A stretch of 64,000 nt of DNA. It comes from Toxonevra muliebris (lineage: Eukaryota; Arthropoda; Insecta; Diptera; Pallopteridae). Location: positions 66,728,822 to 66,792,821 of the forward strand of contig OY829329.1 of the NCBI GenBank assembly GCA_963691655.1, in the 5' to 3' direction. Below the pieces are notes generated by a model that ran no database searches, was not told where the DNA came from, and saw only the letters and a program-made list of their open reading frames with translations. Numbering within the stretch: position 1 is the first letter of the stretch; every line of letters begins with the position of its first letter. Shown one piece after another: positions 20,766 to 32,164 of the stretch. The position numbers and the translations under genes are program-made.

Positions 20766-21264
20766 CTTTATTACAAAGTCTATTGAATCTCTGATAAACT
20801 TTGGTCTTTAATTCATCTCTGCCGAAAGGAATTTGTAAACCACGATGTAGTTGTGAGTTGGTAATTGGGAAAAACTAAATAGGGAAAACGCTTGGGAAGC
20901 TATCTCAGCTGCAGTGGCGGATACAGGAAACATTTTTGGGGGGGGATGAAAAATAAAAATTCTCCATATGAACCAAAACGAGTATGTTACGCATTTTGAG
21001 GAAACCCTGTTCTTGTAGCGAAGCATTTCACAATTTCTATGACCTATTTCCAAGGTAAAGGATCGTGGAAAATATAACAATAGGAAACATTTATTCAGTT
21101 TTCGGTTTTAAATTGGTATATAATGGGTCGAGAATTTGTAGAATTTTTATTTAAGGTCGCTGTTTCCTACCCTGTATTCAAATTTTCTCTTTCCCATCTG
21201 GGATTTTCTTTATATCGACCAGAAATCTATAATTTTGTTTTTTTTTTTTTAGGTTGATTCAATT

Positions 21265-21345
21265 CTCTACCTGAGAATAGAACCCGTTGAACTGGTACTT
21301 GAGTCATGTATTTAAGAACTAAATCACCGAAATGATCCATTTTAT
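21265..21345 (-). repeat. tRNA-like block A
   Basis: The reverse complement carries a Box A-like CGGTGATTTAGTTC and a Box B-like GGGTTCTATTCTC at tRNA spacing, like the block at 3068-3145. It is degenerate, so a SINE relic is likelier than a tRNA. Confidence 0.35.
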
Positions 21346-21379
21346 TAGAACAATCCATTTGGATATTTTTTAAGAATTT

Positions 21380-21455
21380 AACCCCATCTGGGAATCGAAC
21401 CTGAGGCAGATAAAACTCTAGTCAAGCACTCATCCATGAAGTAACCATTGTTGAA
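21380..21455 (-). repeat. tRNA-like block B
   Basis: The reverse complement has a near-perfect Box B (GGTTCGATTCCC at 21390-21401) and a weaker Box A-like stretch (TTCATGGATGAGTG) upstream. It ends in ATGGGGTTA. It lies in the same orientation and next to the preceding tRNA-like block, so they may be two halves or copies of one SINE family. Confidence 0.4.
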
Positions 21456-21459
21456 CGTC

Positions 21460-22035
21460 ATCGAGCTATTTCTGAACTAGATTAGCAGCTTCTGTGGGAG
21501 ATTAAATTGACGCTAAAATGGCAGTATCGTCTGGATAAGTAGCTATAGTAACACCATCAGTTTCAGGCAAGTCACAGGTAAAAATCGAATAAAGAGCAGG
21601 ACCCATAACACTGCCCTGTGGTACTCCAATTTTCACTTGACATTTGGCTGATGTTTCACCATTTACTTAGACATAGAATGATAGGACTTTAAGACCAAAT
21701 AAAATGGAGCTGGAAGTAAATTTGATACCAAAACTTTTTCGAACGCTTCTTGGATGTCCAAAAATATGGCAGAGTAATATTTTTTGCGTTCCACAAAGTC
21801 AGTGACAATATTGATGATATTGCTCAGGAGTTCCGTTCTTATGACGATTGCTGATTCGGAACTATATTCTCATTTTCTTGTATTATTAGCAATCTACAAC
21901 TTCGAATATTTTCAAGAATATTACCAGCAAACTTATAGGTACATGAGGCCACTGAGTTTTCAGGTTTATTTGGTTTAGGTATCATTATTATTTCAGCACA
22001 TTTCCATAGAGAAGGAAAGAAAGAAAATTGAAAGT
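21460..22035 (-). pseudogene. Jockey-like non-LTR reverse transcriptase relic
   Basis: Reading on the minus strand from about 22030: FFPSLWKCAEIIMIPKPNKPEN (the classic start of RT motif 1 in jockey-clade elements), LENIRSCRLLIIQENE, then after frame changes a stretch readable as QVKIGVPQGSVMGPALYSIF and TDGVTIATYPDDTAILAS near 21620-21510. YPDD stands where jockey elements have YADD. Several frameshifts and stops occur and the endonuclease is absent. It is clearly a fragment of an insect LINE, nested inside the inverted-end element 20912-22186. Confidence 0.7.
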
Positions 22036-22189
22036 AAATCGTAATAACTAAAAACAACAATAATTAGTTATGTTCACCTTTTTGCCTGTTTAAGTTATTA
22101 AATTTTTAAGTGTTTGAAAATTTGTTGGGAGGGGAAATTTTCCCCTGTCCCCCCCCCCCCCCCCGCCCCCCTTGTATCCGCCCCTGCAG

Positions 22190-22920
22190 CTGTAATATTT
22201 CTAGTTAAGCTTCTCATAGTGTGGCTATGGCACATTTGAACTCTCTATTACTTGACTCCTTTGAGATATTCTTAAAGTTAATAGGTGAATGTCTTGATCT
22301 ACTTATTAAAATAGATAAAAACAATAAATCTCCTAATCTGGGTTCCCCGGTATATAAATAATTAGAAATTAAGGTGAATGTTTTAATGTTTTTCTTCACT
22401 ACCCATCGGCAAATTGAAGTACTAGAACAGCTCTAAACAAGTGCTTGACTGCAAGTGCACTAAAAGCACATATGTTCCATATAAATTTTAACATTGCATG
22501 TCCTAGGAGAGTAGCACTTCTTTAGTGCAATACTTTTAGCGCTAAACAAGTGCAAAAATGAGTGCGTTAGATAAGCATTTCCGCTCGTTCATTCACTGCT
22601 TCGTGTTAACTTAAGTTGAGAAAGAGAAAAGAGAGAAAAAAGTATCGAGTATTGATTCATGCATTCTTATTTATTTTTTATAAAACAATTGAAAAAAAAA
22701 TACTTCTCTGTTGCTGTGAAAACTAACTCGCTTCGTTTCTCGTTAAGGCAATCGTTAGTAGCGTCTTGCCGAACGTTTTGTCTTGTTTTTATAACTTGAT
22801 AGAAAACTTAAGTTGTTGTTTGTATGATTGCTTTACATTTTCCAGTTGAAATGCTTCACTTGCAAGCACTTTTTAAGCGCTTAATTTTGAAGGAGTTGTC
22901 TTAAAAACCGCACGGGTTTT
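22190..22920. other. Non-coding, no gene recognised
   Basis: Mixed AT-rich sequence. Repeated 'gtgca.....agtgc' words occur around 22435-22565 (aagtgcttgactgcaagtgcac, tagtgcaatac, aagtgcaaaaatgagtgc). No named feature. Confidence 0.5.
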
Positions 22921-22922
22921 AA

Positions 22923-23625
22923 TAAAGGCATGCGCACACACACGCGATTTTGTTGCGGTGACAGACGCTGTAAAAATGCAACATATTAAGTTATATGAAC
23001 ATCGGTACACAGGCGCGTCACTGTCACAGAGCGTTTTTCAAACGCACACATTTTTTTTTTTTTTTGTCGCACCGTGATTTTGCAGCGATTTTTTTCTTCT
23101 TCATCATCTTTTTCTCTTATTTCTTTTGTGATAGGAAAGTTTTTCAACAACAAATTCATTGAAAAGTTTTCGATTCCGAAAAACTAATAGAAAATGTGCG
23201 GAAAATGGGAAAAAGTATATAGTAGTGGTAGTTGCATTGTGAAAATAACTGCCTTTGTAATTCTCATTTACTTTACAGTATTTTCACTTATATAGATTGT
23301 TGAATTGAGGAAAATATCACAAAGATTCGTCTGATCTGCTTGTTCTATGAACTTTTTGAAATTCCTCTGGCATCATTGTTCATTTAAAGCCTATTATTTG
23401 AATTTAATTCAATTTTTATTAATTAATTTGAAGTGTGAACTGCCAAATTTGACAGAAATTTGCAAAACATTTTTGCAAATTAAAAATATATCGCATTTTG
23501 TTTTATGGCAAAAAGTAAATTTTTTTTAATTTTTCGCGTCATCGTACCGGAAGTTTGATAATTTGAAGCAATGAAAACGCGGCGACATCGCAGCGACGAA
23601 ATCGCGTGTGTGTGCGCATACCTTA
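22923..23625. mobile_element. Short element with GC-rich inverted ends
   Basis: Left end 22923-22953 (TAAAGGCATGCGCACACACACGCGATTTTG without the final bases) and right end 23596-23625 are inverted copies sharing 19 bp of GCGCACACACACGCGATTT. Flanking similarity extends to 'taa.g.atgc' outside and 'gt.gc' inside. The interior is AT-rich with a second GCG-rich patch (23010-23040) and no transposase. Probably a MITE. Part of the match is a CA run, but the flanking non-CA bases also agree. Confidence 0.5.
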
Positions 23626-23629
23626 AAGC

Positions 23630-24030
23630 AATCAAAGTAGAAGTTTTGTGGAATACAAAAATATTTTTCATTTTGATTTGATTTAAATGTCGGCTGAATC
23701 CGGAATCCCCCAGAATCCGATAATCTTGATTTAAGAAGAGCAGTTTATTTTTAGTAAACAGAGATTTTTGAGAAGGCTCAAAAATATTTAGATTTTTCCA
23801 AAAAAGCCATCAGCAGTGAAAAGCATTCGCTTTCAACAAACAAAAAACTTTAGGAGTTAAAATATTATTTTACATTATATAATATTTATTTTAATAAGAA
23901 TAATAAATCAAATTTGATTAATGCCAATTGAATTCACGTTACAATGAAAATAGTTATTAAATACACACGGCCAGTTTTTAGATGTCTTGCTTTTAGAAAG
24001 CTTGTCTAGCTAGCTTCGTCTAGTTTTTGG
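23630..24030. other. Non-coding
   Basis: AT-rich DNA with no recognised gene or repeat. Confidence 0.6.
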
Positions 24031-24034
24031 GTTG

Positions 24035-24880
24035 AATTTTGCATTGAATTTTAGTCTAATATTTGGTTTAACTTTTCCATATTTGATCTGAATTCTGGTT
24101 TGATTGTATGACAGAATTTTGTTTTGATTTTAGGTTTGAAGTTTAAACTGAATTTTGTTTGAGTTTTAATCCGAGTTTAGTCTAAATTTTGATTTACTTT
24201 CTGTCTGTATTTGAGATACTTCTTAGTCAGAGTTTTAGAGTAACTCTTAGTCTAAATTATGGTCCAAATTTTGCTCACCCCAGCATTTGATCTGATTTCT
24301 GGTCTTAATTTTGAGTTTGTTTTTAATTTATAGTTGGCGTCCTTTTAGCCTCAGTTTTAATCTAACTCTTAGTTAGAGTTGTGGTAAAATTTTTGTTCAA
24401 AATTGGCTTGATTTTGATATCAGTTTTGGTTTGAGTTTCAGTCCGAAACCGGTTTGAATTTTGTTTTAAATTTTGGTCAGAATCCGAGTGGAATTTTAGT
24501 CCAGTTTTTGTTTAAGTTGTTGTCTGAGTTCGGTCTAAAGTTTTGTCTACTTTTGGTCTGTATTTTCAGTATTTTGGTCTTGTATTATCAGATATTTCTA
24601 CTGGTTTTTGGTTTGAATTTTGGTTTGCTTTCATTTGGTATCTGGTTGTATTTGATTTTTGACCTGATTTTGGTTTGGATTCGGTCTGAATTTCGAGTTT
24701 TTAATCTGAGTTTTTGGTCTGAATTTGGCCTAATTTTGATCGATTTGGTCCGATTCATGGTCTGAATATTGTTTTGGTTTTTTTTTTTAAATAAAGTTTT
24801 TGGTCTGAATTTCGATTTCAATCTGAACCTGGTTTTTTTCTTGGTTTCAACTTCGATCTGAAAAAGGTGTTTGAATTTTA
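24035..24880 (+). repeat. Degenerate minisatellite (TTTTGGTCTGAAT type)
   Basis: About 850 bp built from loosely conserved 12-20 bp units such as 'ttttggtctgaatttt', 'tttggtttgaattttg' and 'tttggtctaaattttg'. Period and sequence drift continuously. ORFs on both strands are by-products (Lys/Arg/Pro/Ser words on the minus strand). Confidence 0.75.
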
Positions 24881-24884
24881 GTTT

Positions 24885-27630
24885 TAAAAATCGTAGTATT
24901 GTCGTCCTCAAGACACGATTAGCAGGTCTTGATATAGCATGATGGATCGTAAGGACAATCAGTTTTTCCACTAAGAAAGTCATAAATGAGCATAGAACAG
25001 ACTGTATGGCCCTTCTAGTTTCAAGTGTTTTTAAATTAATAAGTAAACATCGAGCATTATATAAAGGAAACGCATCACCAAATTGCAGAGATTGTAGAAC
25101 CTTGTGAACTTCCTTTGGAACCTTTCAGTATGAAAGGAATGCGTGTTATAGAAAGGATTCCAAATAGAAAGGTAAGATTTCAACCAGTCTAGGAAAGTTA
25201 GGAAAGTGGAGTCATTCGAACTTCCCTAGTAGGATGCGGTGTGTGACACTAGCAAATGCTTCCCCTTTGCTATTTCCCGATTACATTACGAAACTTCAAA
25301 GTAAACTTTTGTATGTTTTACTTCATTATTATTCCCAAGCGGTTATGAAGCAATCAAATTATCAGTTTCAGGTTTATTGACTTCAAAATACTATAGAAAA
25401 TCAAATGATGATAATTTCCATTTATCAAAATTAGGAGAAATTAGAACATTAACCTGTGCAAGAATGTAGTTAAATATAATTATGAGAAAGCAAATATTTT
25501 TAAACGGAAATAGTTAATGAAGTAGTTGCTTTTCAAGTGATCCATTTATCAAGTTTATCATTTCATAGTGAATAATTGATACAAGCAACTATTAGATTAA
25601 AGTAAATAATTATTGAAATTTTGTTTAACAAACCAAATAAATAGTCTATTAAAAAACAGAAAAATAATATTAAAAATCAAATCGGAAATACTTTTAACTT
25701 TTAAGAATCTCAAGATAATTATTATTATTATTACCAATTTATGTGGAGATTCAATAGTCAAGTACAGTGGCTTGAAAAATCTTTTGTATTAAATCACATT
25801 TAGGATAAAAAACTCAGTGCTTGCCTAATAAAAGTTCTAGAACTATGTTGTGAATAAGTATTTTTTCAACTGGGATATTTGCATTTACCTACCAAAAGAA
25901 GATGGCGTAAACAAGAAAATGGAGAGCGCTCATTCACCTGCGACAATGGAGTATATCTGATACCCAGATAAATACCATTGGAAATGAAGTATGCAGTAAT
26001 AAAGGAATCAAATCAAGATATAACAAAAACAAAATAAAACAAAGTAAAATAAAAAACAAATCAACAAAATTGCTGTAGAAAAGAGCCCCAAAGGACACAA
26101 CGAACGAATGAATGAATGTAGGAAACTTATAAAGAAACAAATAAAGGTAAAAAATGAAGACAATATCCCCAAAGCAACAAATGCGGTTCAGACGAAATTT
26201 GTTTCATTATAAAGAATAAGTTAAAGTTATGTATAATTTTTATATACATATGTATACTTAAACATTTATGGCAATAACAACAACAACAACAAAAATAAAA
26301 TAACAAAAAAAGGACAAAAAATTAATTGAATATTTACTGCATATATTTTTTGACAACACACGCTACAACAAAACAAATAATAATAAAAAAAAAAAAGGAA
26401 AAAGAAATAATATTTTTTTTCTATTTATTGTTTATGCCCCAAGTTAGGGTTTAGCTTTGTATTTCTTACGGTGAAAGAGTTACACTGTTTTGCACACACA
26501 CACACACACATATACATACATACCCACAAGTGTATGTATGTATGTTTGAAAAAATTTCTCCCTGAAGCAGAACAAGTGTGGAGAAATGAAGTAAAACGCT
26601 TGCGAATGAACGAATGAGAAATCAAAAAAACTACTAGAGAAATAACCAAATCCGCCCACCATCATCCATGAACAACCATCAGAGCTTTGAGCCTTTAGCC
26701 AGCCACTACTGCTACTAGCCTCATACATATATTCATCTATTTGTGCATTCATATTGTACACATTCATCCACCCATTGATCGACCAACTCAACTCGCTATG
26801 GCTAAATGCTCGCCATGTTTAACATTCACACACACACACACACATACATCCAGTCATATAGATAAACACACCGACACACACACAAACATATTAATACAAA
26901 GAATGAGGTGGCAACGTTGGTGGCGACGGCGGCGGCGGCGGCGGCGGCGGTGACGTTGAAAGCGGCATTTGGCGTTGAAAGCAAAAATGCAAAACAGCAA
27001 AAATCCTTTATTTTCTTATTTTATGTTGTTGTGTCGCAGTCGTTGCTATTGCTGTTGTTGGCTTTTATGGTTGCTAGCATTATTACTCTTTTTCTCCACT
27101 ACCTACAACTTCTCTACGTTCTGCGACTATGACTTCGGCTTCTGCACCTTACTGTATGTATGCCGGATTTACATAATATTTTCAAACCCATACAAAACGT
27201 AAATGTTGTTGTTCTTGTTGTTTTTATATGTAAATGTGTAGATAGAGTATGCACGGTTGAGTGTGTATGTGTTTATGATACTCTTATGTACAGTTTTTCC
27301 CATATACATACATACATACATTCATATACCGCCCGCTGCCGGTTTCAATTGATATGCAAACTTAAAAGGGACCGCAAAAATTATGCTCAAGTGAATTTCA
27401 TGTGGGGGTCATAAATGTACGACTTAGGGTAAGTTTGCATTTTGTTAGCCGCCATACTTATACAAACAAACATACACACACACACACACACACAGAAGGA
27501 GAATGTTTAAATTTAATATCAGCATTTTTAATTTATAAGCAATTGTTTAAATAGTTTAACACATGCCCATACAAAAATATTTAAGCAAATTTCTAAACAT
27601 TGAATTCCGAATTATGAACCGCGCCGTTTT
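24885..27630. other. Non-coding; microsatellites and a (CGG)8 run
   Basis: Includes CA repeats (26493-26510, 26827-26842, 27476-27494), ACAT/ATGT repeats (26515-26545, 27305-27320) and CGG repeated eight times at 26927-26950. The flanks of the CGG run are less AT-rich (26895-26995). The Arg- or Ala-rich frames across it are short and unsupported. No gene recognised. Confidence 0.55.
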
Positions 27631-29255
27631 GAGGAAGGAAAGGAAAGGAATAGGAAAGGAATAGGAAAGGAATAGGAAAAGAATAGGAAAAGAACAGGAA
27701 AGGAATAGGCAAAGGAATAGGCAAAGGAATAAGAAAGGAATAAGAAAGGAATAGGAAAGGAATAGGAAAGGAATAGGAAAGGAATAGGAAAGGAATAGGA
27801 AAGGAATAGGAAAGGAATAGGAAAGGAATAGGAAAGGAATAGGAAAGGAATAGGAAAGGAATAGGAAAGGAATAGGAAAGGAATAGGAAAGGAATAGGAA
27901 AGGAATAGGAAAGGAATAGGAAAGGAATAGGAAAGGAATAGGAAAGGAATAGGAAAGGAATAGGAAAGGAATAGGAAAGGAATAGGAAAGGAATAGGAAA
28001 GGAATAGGAAAGGAATAGGAAAGGAATAGGAAAGGAATAGGAAAGGAATAGGAAAGGAATAGGAAAGGAATAGGAAAGGAATAGGAAAGGAATAGGAAAG
28101 GAATAGGAAAGGAATAGGAAAGGAATAGGAAAGGAATAGGAAAGGAATAGGAAAGGAATAGGAAAGGAATAGGAAAGGAATAGGAAAGGAATAGGAAAGG
28201 AATAGGAAAGGAATAGGAAAGGAATAGGAAAGGAATAGGAAAGGAATAGGAAAGGAATAGGAAAGGAATAGGAAAGGAATAGGAAAGGAATAGGAAAGGA
28301 ATAGGAAAGGAATAGGAAAGGAATAGGAAAGGAATAGGAAAGGAATAGGAAAGGAATAGGAAAGGAATAGGAAAGGAATAGGAAAGGAATAGGAAAGGAA
28401 TAGGAAAGGAATAGGAAAGGAATAGGAAAGGAATAGGAAAGGAATAGGAAAGGAATAGGAAAGGAATAGGAAAGGAATAGGAAAGGAATAGGAAAGGAAT
28501 AGGAAAGGAATAGGAAAGGAATAGGAAAGGAATAGGAAAGGAATAGGAAAGGAATAGGAAAGGAATAGGAAAGGAATAGGAAAGGAATAGGAAAGGAATA
28601 GGAAAGGAATAGGAAAGGAATAGGAAAGGAATAGGAAAGGAATAGGAAAGGAATAGGAAAGGAATAGGAAAGGAATAGGAAAGGAATAGGAAAGGAATAG
28701 GAAAGGAATAGGAAAGGAATAGGAAAGGAATAGGAAAGGAATAGGAAAGGAATAGGAAAGGAATAGGAAAGGAATAGGAAAGGAATAGGAAAGGAATAGG
28801 AAAGGAATAGGAAAGGAATAGGAAAGGAATAGGAAAGGAATAGGAAAGGAATAGGAAAGGAATAGGAAAGGAATAGGAAAGGAATAGGAAAGGAATAGGA
28901 AAGGAATAGGAAAGGAATAGGAAAGGAATAGGAAAGGAATAGGAAAGGAATAGGAAAGGAATAGGAAAGGAATAGGAAAGGAATAGGAAAGGAATAGGAA
29001 AGGAATAGGAAAGGAATAGGAAAGGAATAGGAAAGGAATAGGAAAGGAATAGGAAAGGAATAGGAAAGGAATAGGAAAGGAATAGGAAAGGAATAGGAAA
29101 GGAATAGGAAAGGAATAGGAAAGGAATAGGAAAGGAATAGGAAAGGAATAGGAAAGGAATAGGAAAGGAATAGGAAGGAAATAGGAGGAAAGGATTTCAA
29201 AAGGAATAGGAAAGGAATGCAAAAGGAATAACAAAAGGAATAGCAAACGAAGGAA
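27631..29255 (+). repeat. 11-bp satellite array (GGAATAGGAAA)n
   Basis: Roughly 1.5 kb of head-to-tail GGAATAGGAAA. From about 27740 to 29170 I see no variant, about 130 perfect units. The left edge (27631-27740) has variants such as ggcaaaggaat, gaacaggaaa and gaataagaaa; the right edge (29171-29255) has gcaaaaggaat and aacaaaagg. The top strand is all purine except one T per unit. Because 11 is not a multiple of 3 and the bottom strand lacks stops, all three bottom frames stay open and encode the same Ser/Tyr/Phe/Pro/Ile/Leu 11-mer. The long ORFs there are therefore artefacts. Perfect homogeneity suggests recent expansion. Confidence 0.95.
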
Positions 29256-31920
29256 AGGGGGCTTACCTCATTCACTCAACCAAACAAACGCTCGTTTTTT
29301 CTTCAAAATAGCTTGATTAAGTTTCTGGATCGATTTCAATTGCAAAAGGAATTTCGACAAAAAAAAACTCGGAAATTCAACTCGAAAGCTTTTTGGATGC
29401 TCTAACCGCACAGAAACATTGTGAATTTTACAATCTTATATTATCAAATCTACAGAGTTTTTTTCTGACAGCTAAGTCCCTACATTTTTGTAAGCGTTTA
29501 TTCACCCTATATTCAAAGTATAGTTAATACTCCAGGAATTTAATATAAAAATTCTGAGTGCACTTGCTAACGTTAAATTTACATTTCATTCCGAGCAATA
29601 ACAAAAATAACAACAGCAGCAAATACTGTCAATATTGTACAACATACAGTCAAGGTAGTCAGCCAGTCATCCAATCATCCATCCATCCAACCAACCATTC
29701 AACCAACCATCCACATCGATACTTTCATCATGGTGTTGTATCGATTTCGCTTCATTTCATCTTCTCACTTGATAATATATTGTATGCAAAGCAAAGCAAA
29801 GCAAAAAAAAAGAGTAAAAAGATAGAAAAAAACAACAACAACAAATGCAAATTTTACCTCACAAAATGAAGCGAATGAAACGAATGTAAAAAAAAAAAAT
29901 AAATATATATAAAAAATTTACACATTTTTGTGAGAAAAACTTTTCATTTCGGTACTGAAAACTGAACTCAGCTCAACTCAACTTAAAGTGGCAAAAATTC
30001 GACATTTCGACATAATTTCGCCTCGAGTTTGTTGTATGTTGTATGTAGTTATAGTGGAGAGTAGTTGTTGTTGTTATATTTGTAACTGTTGTTTTTGTTG
30101 TTGGTGTTTACGAAACGTAAAGTGAAGTGAACCTGGTGTAGAATTTTAAAATTTATGCACATGCAAAATGTACGACGAAATGAAACCCGAATCCATGTCC
30201 TGCGGTTTAACGCCACTCAACGTATACAGTAGGAAAACACACACATACATACACGTATTGGTTTGGTAGTATATGCACATATACATATATATATGTATAA
30301 ATAAACATGAAAAACTTACGTAACTAATACAAACGACTTTATGTCTTTCTATCTTTAAATTTTCGTATACATATGTGTTTGTATTTATTACATGCATGTG
30401 TAAATGCACACATACATACATGTGTATGTGTGTAATGCTCATTTTCAGACGTATCGAAAGATGAAATCTAATTCAAAATGTCTAGCGACAGGTTTTCCCG
30501 CACGACACAATGTCTGACGATATTGCATGACATGAATGTATTTGTATGTCAGTCGCACACCAATACCAACAAAGAGCAACATATCCTTGTAAACATATGC
30601 ATACACACACACACACACATACATACAATACACACACGTGAATGTAATATATGTAGTATACACTCACTCACATGCATGCATGCATGCATACATACACAAG
30701 TTGATTTTTATAGAGTCGCAATCACAATAAAGGAGTCTATTATCCTTTTTAGTACGGAAAAGGATCAATATCCATTAGGAAAATTAAAATTGTGGCAGAG
30801 CAAAGCTGAACCGAACAGAGAGCAATGCAAAGCACAGGCAATGAACGTAAAGGAATCGTCCGCCATTGTCGCAGACCGAGCAACAACAACAACAACAACA
30901 GGAACGTGTAAGTAAAACACAAAACAAAAAACAAAACAAAAACAACGAAAAACACCGGTGCTTTGGCAGCAACTGTTTTGTTGTTGTTGTAGCTATTGCT
31001 ATTTTGTGTTGAATTTGAATTTAATTTCGTTTTCAATTGTTTGCAAAGCAACAACAGCAGAGCAGCAGCAGCAGCAGCGGTAGCGACAGCATTTTTTATT
31101 ACCATTTGTTGTAATTTTTCTATGGCTGTTGCTGTTTCTAGTTTTTAGATTGTCGTTTTTGTTGTTGTTTATTACTTTTGGCTATCATTGTCTTCACTGC
31201 CGTTGTTGTTGTTGTTAGTGTTGCTGCCGTTGTCTGCCAAATTGAGCGTTTGTTAGTTGCTGTCACAGCTATGTATTGTTGGTCGTTGTTGCTGTTGTTT
31301 AGTTTTTTTTTTTTTTTTGGATTTTACATATTTTGTTGTTGTTGTTGTGCCTGGTAGTGGCTGCATGTGACATTCGCGCTAGCTCATCTGTCATGCAAAG
31401 TCACGAAATATTTTCATCGATTTTTTACAACCGCCCGCCCGCCGTCGTTTCGTTGTTTCGTTTAGTGTCATTTTGATGAGTTTGTTGTTGTTGCTGCTGC
31501 TGTAGTTATTTCTGCTGCTCAGCATTTTGTAGCAATTTAAACATGGCGTTTACTTTTTGTTTTGTTTAATTTTCTTCTCTTTTTTTTTTAATTTGGTTTT
31601 TGATCTATTCCAACTCTATCCAATTTATCCATCCATCATCAAATGCACAATCGAATGCAAACGAATCATGTTGCAATTGTTGTAGATTGCATGTTGCAAT
31701 CGACTTTGATTAAAAGTTTGGAGTTTGTTTTTTCATATTTTTCAAATTGCATTATTATGTGGTCGAATTGTGCTGCATTTGTTTATGCATTATTAAATGT
31801 TTTAATTTAAAATTTTCATTATTCAACTTAATACATACATTAACTCACATATTTTTATCGTGCTCTGTGAAGTTCTATGTTCAAACCCCTGCTAATTTTT
31901 TTTATTGCTGTTATATTCTA
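29256..31920. other. Non-coding, regulatory-like fly DNA
   Basis: Rich in CAA/TTG, CAG/CTG and GTTGTT tracts, especially 30890-31520, CA and ACAT microsatellites (30600-30640, 30410-30440) and ATGC repeats (30670-30695). A good donor-like GTAAGTAA stands at 30908, but no convincing coding frame reaches it. It is typical of introns or flanks of developmental genes. Function cannot be assigned. Confidence 0.5.
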
Positions 31921-31924
31921 AATA

Positions 31925-32040
31925 TTCAATCTTTTCCTAAGTTCCCTGGGAAATCTTTTTCCTATAGGAATACAGAGAAAAGAAACAAAATTTCCCGGAG
32001 ATTTTCATTTCGAGAATATTTAGAATAAGGCTGAATAATT
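31925..32040 (+). repeat. Dispersed repeat family Z, copy 1
   Basis: 'cctataggaatacagagaaaag' then 'aaatttcccggagatttt' and 'gagaatatttagaataaggctgaat' match both arms of the foldback at 61800-62120. There are thus three related arms in the window. No coding. Confidence 0.5.
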
Positions 32041-32164
32041 GTGTAAACCTCGAGATAAGAGCTGCACTCTATCCTTAAATTAATATAACGAGCGTATACG
32101 AAAAAATTATTGCTTGCTTTTATCTTCATAAAAAAATTTAAAATACATGTGATCAGAATAATAG

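Larger units (their letters stand above)
20912..22186. mobile_element. hAT-like inverted-end element carrying retroelement relics
   Basis: CAGTGGCGGATACA at 20912-20925 faces TGTATCCGCCCCTG at 22173-22186: inverted ends of the CAGTGGCGGAT type common in hAT elements. CAGCTG directly flanks both (20906-20911 and 22187-22192). hAT duplications are normally 8 bp, so the class is not settled. G-rich (20937-20946) and C-rich (22149-22170) tracts sit just inside the two ends and continue the inversion. The interior carries two tRNA-like blocks and a jockey-like RT relic, which suggests retroelements inserted inside a DNA element. No hAT transposase is seen. Confidence 0.55.

Noticed and set aside
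24454..24983. ORFs over the TTTTGGTCTGAAT array on both strands
   Set aside because: Open because of the repeat composition. Opposite-strand frames are open in the same place.
26741..27132. Poly-Arg/poly-Ala ORFs at the CGG run
   Set aside because: Read through a (CGG)8 microsatellite and CA repeats, with no other coding sign.
27631..29255. CRISPR-like array
   Set aside because: There are no spacers, the units abut directly, and the organism is eukaryotic.
27593..29275. Long minus-strand ORFs of 560 and 544 codons
   Set aside because: They are translations of the 11-bp satellite. All three frames stay open and repeat the same 11-residue word because the unit has no stop on that strand.
30478..30915. 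145-codon plus-strand ORF followed by a good splice donor
   Set aside because: Most of it translates CA/ATGC microsatellites. The last 40 codons are less simple, but the frame has no recognisable domain, so I did not call an exon.
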